Origin: an uncultured Erysipelotrichaceae bacterium
GTDB taxonomy: Bacteria; Bacillota_I; Bacilli_A; Erysipelotrichales; Erysipelotrichaceae
Reading direction: 5' to 3'
DNA length: 7,913 bases
Assembly: GCA_937874965.1 (NCBI GenBank)
Contig: CALNCD010000238.1
Location: 1-7,913 of the forward strand
Within the stretch, counting starts at the first letter, position 1. Every line of letters begins with the position of its first letter. The notes beneath the pieces are model-generated. The model made no database searches. It was not told the origin of the DNA and saw only the letters and a program-made list of their open reading frames with translations. Position numbers and translations under genes: made by a program. Positions 1 to 6,290 of the stretch are shown here, in pieces.

Positions 1-876
1 CCGAAGATGTGAATCAATCATGGATTGAATACCTGCACTGACAAAAAAGTACTGCTGTTTCAAACGCAGAATCTTTCCTTCCTGGCTGGAATCATCCGGA
101 TAAAGAGACCGTGTGATTTCAGAGACTGCCTCCAGATAATCTGAAAACTTCATCCCTTCAGGGATGTCATCGGCCGGCTCTGACTTCCAAAGCCTCAACG
201 TATTGGTCATTTCAGTTCCCTTGCCAACAATCGGCATATCATAAGGAACCGCTCTGACGACATGCGCATCCACATGATTGAAGCTCAGCTGATGATCATC
301 ACCTGCTACAACTTCAATTCTACCCCAGAATTTTACGTTGACCGCATGCTTGGGCTTACGGACTTCCCAGACATTGCCCAGCCGCAACCATTGGTCTGGG
401 CGCTCAACCTGCTGTCCATTGCGGATTTCCTGGTTAAAGAATCCATAATCATAACGAATACAGTTGCCATGCCCTGGCAAAGACAATGATGCCAATGAAT
501 CCATGAAACACGCCGCCAAGCGTCCGAGTCCGCCATTCCCCAGCCCCGCATCACTTTCCAGATCCTCCAGCTCGTTGATATCAATATCCAACTCATCCAA
601 ACCCTCTTTAACCAATGGATAAATACCGAGATTCATCAGATTGCTGGTCATCAGTCGGCCGAGCAGAAACTCCATGGAAAAGTAGATCATCTGCTTTGCT
701 TCAACCTCTTCCACTCTCTCCTTGGACTGCTTCCAATGAACTGACGCATAATCCCGTACCATATCCCCGAGAACCTGATAACGCTCTGTGATATCCGATT
801 CTTCGATTGAACGGCCATACCCTTCGACAATCCGGTTTATAAATTCTTTCTTGAAATCAAATTTATCCTTAAACAT
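1..876 (-). CDS. glgP: Glycogen phosphorylase GlgP, N-terminal 292 residues (3' end outside window)
   Basis: Glycogen/starch phosphorylase (GT35, pyridoxal-phosphate dependent) removes glucose from the non-reducing ends of cytoplasmic alpha-1,4-glucan by phosphorolysis, giving glucose-1-phosphate. The frame is open from the ATG at 876-874 to the window edge. It carries family hallmarks in the expected order: YFSMEFLLGR (residues 65-74), GNGGLGRLAACF and the following MDSLASL (113-131), LPGHGNCIRYDYGFF (133-147), TNTLRLW (224-230) and YPDDSS (259-264). It stops well short of the roughly 800 residues usual for the family because the window ends, not because of a stop codon; the PLP-binding C-terminal domain is therefore not seen. 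The start is supported by GGAGG at 884-888, 7 bases upstream. It lies downstream of glgB but behind a hairpin terminator, with its own candidate promoter. Identification is by recalled motifs, and I am very sure of the family. Confidence 0.96.
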   Translation of the reverse strand, partial: MFKDKFDFKKEFINRIVEGYGRSIEESDITERYQVLGDMVRDYASVHWKQSKERVEEVEAKQMIYFSMEFLLGRLMTSNLMNLGIYPLVKEGLDELDIDINELEDLESDAGLGNGGLGRLAACFMDSLASLSLPGHGNCIRYDYGFFNQEIRNGQQVERPDQWLRLGNVWEVRKPKHAVNVKFWGRIEVVAGDDHQLSFNHVDAHVVRAVPYDMPIVGKGTEMTNTLRLWKSEPADDIPEGMKFSDYLEAVSEITRSLYPDDSSQEGKILRLKQQYFFVSAGIQSMIDSHLR

Positions 877-883
877 ACCTTAG

Positions 884-931
884 CCTCCAAACAATACAGT
901 TATTCTACCATATTTCAAATGCACTCGATAA
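884..931 (-). promoter_or_regulatory. Extended -10 promoter and RBS of glgP
   Basis: Read on the minus strand, TGG-TAGAAT (910-902) is an extended -10 element. A poor -35 (TTATCG, 931-926) lies 18 bases upstream. Transcription would start near 895, giving a leader of about 20 bases with GGAGG at 888-884. The pgm promoter has the same layout (TGG-TAAGAT, then GGAGG 14 bases on), which supports the call. The -35 region touches the U-tract of the preceding terminator. Confidence 0.5.
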
Positions 932-1065
932 AAAAAGAAACCCAATTCAGGATTTCTTTACAAAACAAATAAACAGCGACAAGAATTAACAGTACACCGC
1001 AAACGATGCCTGTCTCAGAAATACCTATACCAATCTGAATTCAGAGAGACGTCGCTATCAGACAT
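915..1065 (-). pseudogene. Possible broken small membrane-protein ORF between glgB and glgP (speculative)
   Basis: An ATG at 1065-1063 overlaps the glgB stop and reads 16 codons (MSDSDVSLNSDWYRYF) to a TGA at 1017-1015. One base off, the frame from 1019 is open for 34 codons to a TGA at 917-915. It encodes a strongly hydrophobic stretch (GIVCGVLLILVAVYLF) followed by CKEILNWVSFF. Joined by a one-base skip, this would be a 49-residue single-span membrane protein. Against it: no Shine-Dalgarno sequence, the break in frame, overlap with the glgB terminator and glgP promoter, and the tendency of T-rich DNA to read as hydrophobic protein. It may be chance, and I recognise no family. Confidence 0.15.
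930..959 (-). terminator. Intrinsic terminator after glgB
   Basis: On the minus strand AAAGAAATCC (959-950) pairs with GGGTTTCTTT (943-934) across a 6-base loop, as a 10-bp stem with one U-G wobble, and runs into an uninterrupted series of seven T (936-930). The stem is AU-rich, so some read-through into glgP is likely. The core AGAAATC...GGTTTCTTT recurs in the terminator at 4784-4814. Confidence 0.7.
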
Positions 1066-2899
1066 CAACGGTTTCGTCGTCCAGATTCAGCAAAAAGTAC
1101 TGAGCACTGAATGGGGCAATCGCGATTTCCATGGAATACAGGCTGCGCTCATGCGGAAGTTCTTGAGCATCAACCGGTGAGTAATTCAGCATGTTGCACC
1201 CATCATAGATGTCCTTCTGTGAATTCATAATCTCAATGTATCGCCCAAGCCTAGGAACACCGATCCGATAATGCTCATAGCCTCGATCAAGCATATTGAA
1301 AACACAGACAAGAACATCCGTGCCATGCTGGCGCGAAAAGGTGTAGATGGCATCTTTACTGTTATCCGGATCCAGCCAGGTAAAATCAGCATGATTCAGA
1401 TCGTAGTGAAGGGCTGGATAATAGTCGTACACCTGATTGAGATCACGGAAGAATCGTTGGAACATCTGATGCTTCGGATAGTCCAGCAAGAACCAATCCA
1501 TTTCCTTGTTCTCATCCCATTCCCGGAAATGCGCAATTTCATTTCCCATGAAATTCAATTTCTTTCCAGGATGAGCCATCATGTACATGTATAAAAGTTT
1601 TACCTGTGCAAACTTCTGCTCATAGCTTCCCCACATTTTATCGATGATTGCCTTTTTCCCGTGCACGACTTCATCATGCGATAACGGGAGAATAAAGGAC
1701 TCCGTATAAAAATAGGCCATGCTGAAGGTCAGCTTATGGTGAGCACCGCTTCGATAAACAGGATCGAGTTCAAAATAGGAGAGGGTGTCATTCATCCAGC
1801 CCAGATCCCATTTGTAGTCAAATCCAAGACCCCCGTCAATTGTCGGTAAGGTAACCCCTTGATAATCCGAGGAATCCTCTGCAATCAGCATGACAGCAGG
1901 AAATTCAAGGGCGAGCTGGTAGTTCATCCGTTTCATGAAATACAGAGCTTCCGTATTCTCACCCCGTGACTTTTCATTGCCCCAATAAATTAAATTCGAG
2001 ATGGCATCCATGCGCAACCCATCGACATGATAGAGCTTGCACCAGAAGGCCATGCTGGAAATCATAAAGCTGCGAACATACTCGCTGCTGTAGTTGAAAT
2101 ACGCAGTACCCCATTCCGTATATGCGTCGGATGCGATGGGGTACTCATAGAGAGCGGAACCATCAAAATTCAGGAGACCATGTGCATCTTTAACGAAATG
2201 CGAGGGGACAACATCAAGGATAACACCAAGTCCGGCCTGATGAAGCTGGTCAACGAAATCCATAAACTGTTTTGGCGTGCCGTACCGTGATGTCACAGAA
2301 AACCAGCCCGTCGCCTGGTAGCCCCAGGAACCATCAAAAGGATATTCGTTTAAAGGCATCAGTTCAACATGCGTGAATCCGAAGAATTTCATGTAGGGAA
2401 TCAATTGCGCTGCAATTTCCGGATAAGTCATCCACTCATAGAAATTACGCTTCCGCCATGACCCAAGATGCAGTTCATAGATTGACATGGCTTTATCCTT
2501 GTTCTTGGTCCGTGCAGCCATCCAGGATTGATCATGCCAGTCATAGTTCAGATCACACACAATGGATGCCTGCTTTGGTCTCAGTTCATGATAAAAGCCA
2601 AACGGGTCGCTCTTGGTGAGCCATTGCCCCTCTGCTGTTTCAATCTGGTATTGATAGAGAGTCCACTCCTTGATCCCTTCAACCCAGAGTTCAAAGATAC
2701 CATCATCGGTCCGATGCATGCAGAACTGATCCCCACTCCAGTCATTGAATGTACCGATTACTTTAACACATCGTGCCGCGGGTGCATACACGCGAAACAT
2801 CACGCCTTCACCGCTTAGCTGGGCTCCGAAAAAACGAAAGGCATCGGATGCTCTGCCTTGAAACAAGGCTTCAAGAAAACGAGAAGTTTCCATAAGCAA
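1058..2899 (-). CDS. glgB: 1,4-alpha-glucan branching enzyme GlgB
   Basis: GH13 branching enzyme that cuts alpha-1,4 chains of cytoplasmic glycogen and rejoins them as alpha-1,6 branches. Residues about 20-105 form a CBM48-like module (FRVYAPAARCVKVIGTFNDW at 35-54). The (beta/alpha)8 catalytic domain follows with all GH13 regions: DVVPSH (229-234), GLRMDAISN with nucleophile D298, IAED with acid/base E341, and LPLSHDEVVHGKKAI with D409. The C-terminal beta domain has YRIGVPRLGRYIEIMNS (544-560). At 611-613 residues it is a short form lacking the extra N-terminal domain of E. coli GlgB. The start is uncertain: TTG at 2899-2897 directly abuts the pgm TGA with GGA 8 bases upstream, while ATG at 2893-2891 has no Shine-Dalgarno at normal spacing. 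Either way, translation is probably coupled to pgm. Confidence 0.96.
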   Translation of the reverse strand: MLMETSRFLEALFQGRASDAFRFFGAQLSGEGVMFRVYAPAARCVKVIGTFNDWSGDQFCMHRTDDGIFELWVEGIKEWTLYQYQIETAEGQWLTKSDPFGFYHELRPKQASIVCDLNYDWHDQSWMAARTKNKDKAMSIYELHLGSWRKRNFYEWMTYPEIAAQLIPYMKFFGFTHVELMPLNEYPFDGSWGYQATGWFSVTSRYGTPKQFMDFVDQLHQAGLGVILDVVPSHFVKDAHGLLNFDGSALYEYPIASDAYTEWGTAYFNYSSEYVRSFMISSMAFWCKLYHVDGLRMDAISNLIYWGNEKSRGENTEALYFMKRMNYQLALEFPAVMLIAEDSSDYQGVTLPTIDGGLGFDYKWDLGWMNDTLSYFELDPVYRSGAHHKLTFSMAYFYTESFILPLSHDEVVHGKKAIIDKMWGSYEQKFAQVKLLYMYMMAHPGKKLNFMGNEIAHFREWDENKEMDWFLLDYPKHQMFQRFFRDLNQVYDYYPALHYDLNHADFTWLDPDNSKDAIYTFSRQHGTDVLVCVFNMLDRGYEHYRIGVPRLGRYIEIMNSQKDIYDGCNMLNYSPVDAQELPHERSLYSMEIAIAPFSAQYFLLNLDDETVDV

Positions 2900-2909
2900 T
2901 CAAGCAATC
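2894..2909 (-). repeat. 8-bp tandem duplication at the pgm-glgB junction
   Basis: GATTGCTT occurs twice head to tail on the minus strand (2909-2902 and 2901-2894), immediately before the glgB ATG. The pgm stop TGA (2902-2900) spans the junction of the two copies. The only SD-like bases (GGA, 2910-2908) are thereby 14 rather than 6 bases from the ATG, but 8 bases from the TTG at 2899. Confidence 0.9.
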
Positions 2910-4585
2910 CGTTGCTGGATCTCAGCGTTGATCCGATTGAATTTTGCTGTACATGCTGCTTCGCTTTCTGCTTTGATGCAGAAATAGAACTTGCATTTCG
3001 GCTCAGTGCCCGATGGACGTATCGCAACCCATGACCCATCCTCCAGAAAATACTTCAAGACATTTTCACGCGGAAAGTCCAAGGTCCAGCGTTCTTCACC
3101 CTGATGAACCCCGCTGAGGAAGTCTTCACTGGCGACAACCTTGATATCCCCAAGCTTCGTCGGCTGATTCGCTCTGAACCCATTCAAAATGGCCTGGATC
3201 TTGCTTACCCCGCTCTCGCCGGTCAACGTCAACGAAACCTGGGTCTCCAGATAAGTTCCGTACTTCGCGTATAAATCATTGAGCACATCAATCAGCGTCT
3301 TCTGAGACTGCTGGTAATACGCAGCCGCCTCTGCCAGAATCGAACACGCCTGGAAAGCGTCTTTATCCCGGACAAAAGGCTTCAAAAGATATCCGTAGCT
3401 TTCTTCATAGCCGAAAACAAACTGCTTGGACTTGGTCTGATCATAACCATCAATTTTGTTGCCGATATACTTGAAACCAGTCAACGTCTTTTCACAATCC
3501 ACCCCGTAATCCCTGGCAATCACTTCCCCTAAATCCGAAGTGACCACCGTATTGAACATTACAGGATGTTCTGGCATTTCATGATGCTCTTTCAATGCTG
3601 AATAAATGTACTCCTGCAGGATTGATCCCCCCTGGTTTCCTGTGACAAACACATAGTCATGATGATGTTTGACAACAACTCCCATGCGGTCAGCATCCGG
3701 ATCGGTAGAGAGAATCAGATCAGCATCCACTTTCTTCGCAAGTTCAATTGCTTTCGTATACGCTTTATGTTCTTCCGGATTAGGTGACTCCGTATGACTG
3801 AAGTCCGGATCCGGCGAACACTGTTCTTCTACCAGATACAGATCATACCCCTTTTCTTCAAGCAATGTCGCCAGCAGCGGGTAAGCCGTTCCATGCTGAG
3901 GCGTAAACACCACTTTCAATTTGCCAGGCGAAGCGACCTTCTGATAACTGATGGCTTTGACCCTGTCGGTATATTTCTGATCCAGTTCCTGATCCACAAG
4001 ATGAACATATGTTTCCTGCTCTGAAGTCAATTGATAGCTCAATGTCAGTTCATCTTCTATTTCATCAATATACGCAATGACTTTCGCAATCTTATCAGGA
4101 ACCAACTGACAGCCAGTCTCGTCGTAAACCTTATAACCATTGTATTCGCGCGGATTATGGCTGGCAGTAATCATAATGCCTCCCACGCAGTGCTGTTCCC
4201 GCACAGAGAAAGACAGCTCCGGCGTTGCCCTTAATGATGAGAAGATATAGGATTCAATGTTGAACGAAGCAAGATATCGTGCTGTATCCAGAGCAAATTC
4301 CCGGGAAAAATGCCGATTGTCATATGCAATGGCGACTGCCATCTTTCTTGACTTATCGCCGTATTCCAAAAGGTATTTCGCAAAGCCCCGAGTCGCCCGC
4401 CGCACAACGTATTTATTCATTCGGTTTGAGCCAGGACCAAGCAGACCTCTCATTCCCGCAGTTCCAAATTCAAGATGCTTGTATGTCGCATCCTGCTCAT
4501 CGCCTTTCTTCAAGAACCCGAAGACAGCATCAATTTCAGCATCCTGTTTTCTTAAAGCTTCCCATTTAACGAGTAATTCTGACAT
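2900..4585 (-). CDS. pgcA: Phosphoglucomutase (alpha-D-phosphohexomutase family, PgcA type)
   Basis: Interconverts glucose-1-phosphate and glucose-6-phosphate in the cytoplasm through a phosphoserine, linking glycogen metabolism to glycolysis and to UDP/ADP-glucose supply. All four active-site loops are present in the 561-residue product: GTAGMRG (41-47) and TASHNPREYNGYK with catalytic S142; the metal loop DPDADR (295-300); the sugar-specificity loop GYEES (392-396); and the phosphate loop RPSGTEPK (523-530). The length agrees with Bacillus PgcA-like enzymes. The ATG at 4585-4583 is chosen because GGAGG lies 6 bases upstream (4596-4592); the same frame is open 18 codons further to an ATG at 4639, but that start lies upstream of the likely promoter and has no RBS. 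The gene is first in a unit with glgB, whose start lies at or just after the pgm stop. Phosphomannomutase activity cannot be excluded from sequence alone. Confidence 0.95.
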   Translation of the reverse strand: MSELLVKWEALRKQDAEIDAVFGFLKKGDEQDATYKHLEFGTAGMRGLLGPGSNRMNKYVVRRATRGFAKYLLEYGDKSRKMAVAIAYDNRHFSREFALDTARYLASFNIESYIFSSLRATPELSFSVREQHCVGGIMITASHNPREYNGYKVYDETGCQLVPDKIAKVIAYIDEIEDELTLSYQLTSEQETYVHLVDQELDQKYTDRVKAISYQKVASPGKLKVVFTPQHGTAYPLLATLLEEKGYDLYLVEEQCSPDPDFSHTESPNPEEHKAYTKAIELAKKVDADLILSTDPDADRMGVVVKHHHDYVFVTGNQGGSILQEYIYSALKEHHEMPEHPVMFNTVVTSDLGEVIARDYGVDCEKTLTGFKYIGNKIDGYDQTKSKQFVFGYEESYGYLLKPFVRDKDAFQACSILAEAAAYYQQSQKTLIDVLNDLYAKYGTYLETQVSLTLTGESGVSKIQAILNGFRANQPTKLGDIKVVASEDFLSGVHQGEERWTLDFPRENVLKYFLEDGSWVAIRPSGTEPKCKFYFCIKAESEAACTAKFNRINAEIQQRIA

Positions 4586-4591
4586 AACATT

Positions 4592-4650
4592 CCTCCAGAT
4601 ATATAGATTTATCTTACCACAATTACCTCGAGAGAACACCGCTTTTTATA
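4592..4650 (-). promoter_or_regulatory. Promoter candidates and RBS of pgm-glgB
   Basis: Two possible promoters are visible on the minus strand. The proximal one is an extended -10, TGG-TAAGAT (4619-4611), without a clear -35, giving a start near 4604 and a leader of about 20 bases. The distal one has TATAAA (4650-4645) with GTTTCA (4673-4668) 17 bases upstream, inside the cre box. GGAGG at 4596-4592 is the pgm RBS. The proximal promoter resembles that of glgP and is my preferred choice. Confidence 0.5.
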
Positions 4651-4661
4651 CGATACCCCTT

Positions 4662-4806
4662 CTAATATGAAACCGTTTGCACCAAAGACGGGAAAGCTTC
4701 TTCGTCTTCATCCTGTTCTTCTCGTTCTTGGTCAGACAGCAATTTCGGTCCAAGTCATCACGATTTCCTGAATGCAGATACCCAAAAAGAAACCGATGAT
4801 TACAAT
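4662..4806 (-). pseudogene. Possible broken small membrane-protein ORF between transporter and pgm (speculative)
   Basis: After the transporter stop, AAAGGAG (4819-4813) sits 6 bases before an ATT codon (4806-4804), copying the RBS layout of the transporter itself. From ATT, 24 codons to a TGA at 4734-4732 read IVIIGFFLGICIQEIVMTW plus TEIAV, a likely membrane span. Skipping one base at the TGA enters a frame of 23 codons, DQEREEQDEDEEAF and so on, to a TAG at 4664-4662, a strongly acidic tail. Joined, this is a credible 47-residue membrane peptide that has lost its ATG and one base. Against it: the purine-rich box is also the left arm of a terminator, no standard start codon exists, and composition alone may create the pattern. 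Confidence 0.2.
4668..4681. promoter_or_regulatory. CcpA catabolite-response element (cre) upstream of pgm
   Basis: The plus strand reads TGAAACCGTTTGCA, which fits TGNNANCGNTNNCA at all eight fixed positions. It is centred about 70 bases upstream of the start expected from the proximal promoter, a position from which CcpA usually activates. It also overlaps the -35 of the weaker distal promoter, where CcpA would repress. The direction of control is therefore open. Confidence 0.6.
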
Positions 4807-4814
4807 CGATTTCT
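4784..4814 (-). terminator. Intrinsic terminator of the FAD oxidoreductase-transporter unit
   Basis: Fourteen bases after the transporter stop, AGAAATCGAT (4814-4805) pairs with ATCGGTTTCT (4797-4788) over a 7-base loop, with one U-G wobble, followed by four T (4787-4784). The position and structure are typical. It separates the transporter unit from pgm. Confidence 0.7.
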
Positions 4815-4828
4815 CCTTTGTCTGATTC

Positions 4829-6271
4829 TTAATGAAACAACCATGAAGCGACCGGATAACCTACACAGGCCAATACAACTACACCGACGACAGCCAGCAT
4901 CAATCCGTACTTCAGCATTACTTTCAGATCAACCCAACCTGATCCTGCTGCAAGTGACATCGGAATTGTTGACGGCGGTGTTGACCACGCATAGGAAGCT
5001 CCTGCTGCGATAATACAGGTTAAAGCCACAACATTGACATTTCCAACACCGATCGCAATCGGAATCAGCAATGCATAAAAGACAGTCGCCATAATAGTGC
5101 TGGAAATAAACTGCTTGAGCATAACCAGGAGCGCAGTAGCAACGAGGACAAAACCAAAGCTGGATAACCGTGACACAATCGGAGATACACTTTCGACAAG
5201 AAATGTAGTCACGCCGAGTTTGTCCTGGACAAGGGCAGCCGATAACACAAGGACAGCCGCATTGAAGATCAGCGTATTCCAAGGCACTCCTTTGGTCGAT
5301 GCATCTTTGAAGTCCATAATCGGCTTGCCATCTACTTCAATGATGCACAGGACAATAACCCCTATGAAGGCAGGAATAGCATTTCCAAGACTGGATAGGT
5401 ATTTACCGAATGCAGGCAAGAAATTCGATAAGGTGCCCTGCAGTATCCACAGAACGATTACTGAGACAAAGACAATTGCCGTTATTTTTTCCTGTTTGCT
5501 GATCGGTGATAGTGTTTCTCTGAGCTTTGTTGCATCGAAATTCTTCAACGGAGCAACATCCGGACGATAAATAAGCTTATAGATCACCATGAAGGCAATA
5601 AAGACCAAGAGTCCTGTGAGAATTCCGAAGATACTGTAATTCAGGACATCAATCGTAATTCCGGTATCACGTGCCAGAAACTGAATTGGTATCAAGACAA
5701 TAGCATGTCCGATCGGCGTCATTGACGAGCCAATACCGACACACATCGCCAAGCCGAGAATTATCATCTGAGGAAGGCGGGTTCCTTTCTCCAATTTAAG
5801 TTCTTTGAAGATTTCTTCCGCAATAGGAATGAAGACGAGCAATGCTGCGGTCTGTGACATGAATGCTGATAAGAAAACCGAAGCAAACAGGAAGATCACA
5901 ATAAAGGTCCACGGACTGCGTCGTGAATATTTATTGGAAATGCACCAGATTGCTATTCGCCTCGATAGACCTGTTTCACTCATTACAAAGCTGATCATAA
6001 AGAAGGCATAGAGGAAGGAATTTACCCAGTTCCCCAATCCATTCGCAAATATTTCAGTCGCAGTCATAATCTGGAAAGCAACAATCAAGGTCATACAAAG
6101 CAAGCTTGTCCAACCGATTCCAGCAAAGTTCCATAGCAGCAGCATTCCGATGAATATCCCGATCATCTGCATGCTGTCTGCACTCAGCATTCCTGAAACG
6201 GGTATAAATCGAAACAGAAAGATAAAGGCAAAGGAAATCAAATACATGATTTTCTTTTGGGTGATTCGCAT
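4829..6271 (-). CDS. SLC13/DASS-type anion permease
   Basis: Inner-membrane transporter of 480 residues, the usual length for divalent anion:sodium symporters, with about a dozen hydrophobic segments spread over the chain. It shows the two-repeat DASS plan. A first re-entrant-loop motif SQT lies at 139-141 (FMSQTAALLVFIP), with the partner loop GIGSSMTPIG (179-188). The second repeat has SST at 390-392 (QFISSTIMATVF) and WSTPPSTIP (429-437) in place of the usual ATPPN-like loop. Both SNT motifs of the classical family are therefore altered, so the substrate (normally di- or tricarboxylate, or sulfate) cannot be read off. The start ATG has AAAGGAG 6 bases upstream. It follows the FAD oxidoreductase by 19 bases, which implies co-transcription and a shared substrate. 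An ArsB/NhaD-like relative within the ion transporter superfamily is a less likely reading. Confidence 0.88.
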   Translation of the reverse strand: MRITQKKIMYLISFAFIFLFRFIPVSGMLSADSMQMIGIFIGMLLLWNFAGIGWTSLLCMTLIVAFQIMTATEIFANGLGNWVNSFLYAFFMISFVMSETGLSRRIAIWCISNKYSRRSPWTFIVIFLFASVFLSAFMSQTAALLVFIPIAEEIFKELKLEKGTRLPQMIILGLAMCVGIGSSMTPIGHAIVLIPIQFLARDTGITIDVLNYSIFGILTGLLVFIAFMVIYKLIYRPDVAPLKNFDATKLRETLSPISKQEKITAIVFVSVIVLWILQGTLSNFLPAFGKYLSSLGNAIPAFIGVIVLCIIEVDGKPIMDFKDASTKGVPWNTLIFNAAVLVLSAALVQDKLGVTTFLVESVSPIVSRLSSFGFVLVATALLVMLKQFISSTIMATVFYALLIPIAIGVGNVNVVALTCIIAAGASYAWSTPPSTIPMSLAAGSGWVDLKVMLKYGLMLAVVGVVVLACVGYPVASWLFH

Positions 6272-6290
6272 AATTTTCTCCTTTGGCTCG

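Noticed and set aside
917..931. A third cre box near the glgP promoter (TTTATCGAGTGCA region)
   Set aside because: It misses the conserved G at position 2 and T at position 10 of the consensus.
1034..1045. 12-base palindrome TCTGAATTCAGA after glgB
   Set aside because: It has no loop for a hairpin, no T-run and no promoter nearby. Isolated 12-base palindromes are not strong evidence of a site.
4586..4639. Longer pgm product starting at the ATG at 4639
   Set aside because: The extra 18 residues lie across the likely promoter, lack an RBS and do not resemble the family N-terminus, whereas the ATG at 4585 has GGAGG at ideal spacing.
4257..4670. 137-codon plus-strand frame opposite the start of pgm
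   Set aside because: It lies almost entirely antisense to the conserved N-terminal part of pgm, has no RBS, and its translation shows no domain. The minus-strand protein is certain.
4731..4740. Programmed +1 frameshift of the prfB type at GTC-TGA-C
   Set aside because: The UGA-C context is similar, but the P-site codon GUC would have to re-pair on UCU, which is poor, and no internal SD sits close by. A simple indel or chance is more likely.
5097..5570. 157-codon plus-strand frame opposite the transporter
   Set aside because: Antisense to well-formed membrane segments of the transporter, with a composition typical of a complementary reading.
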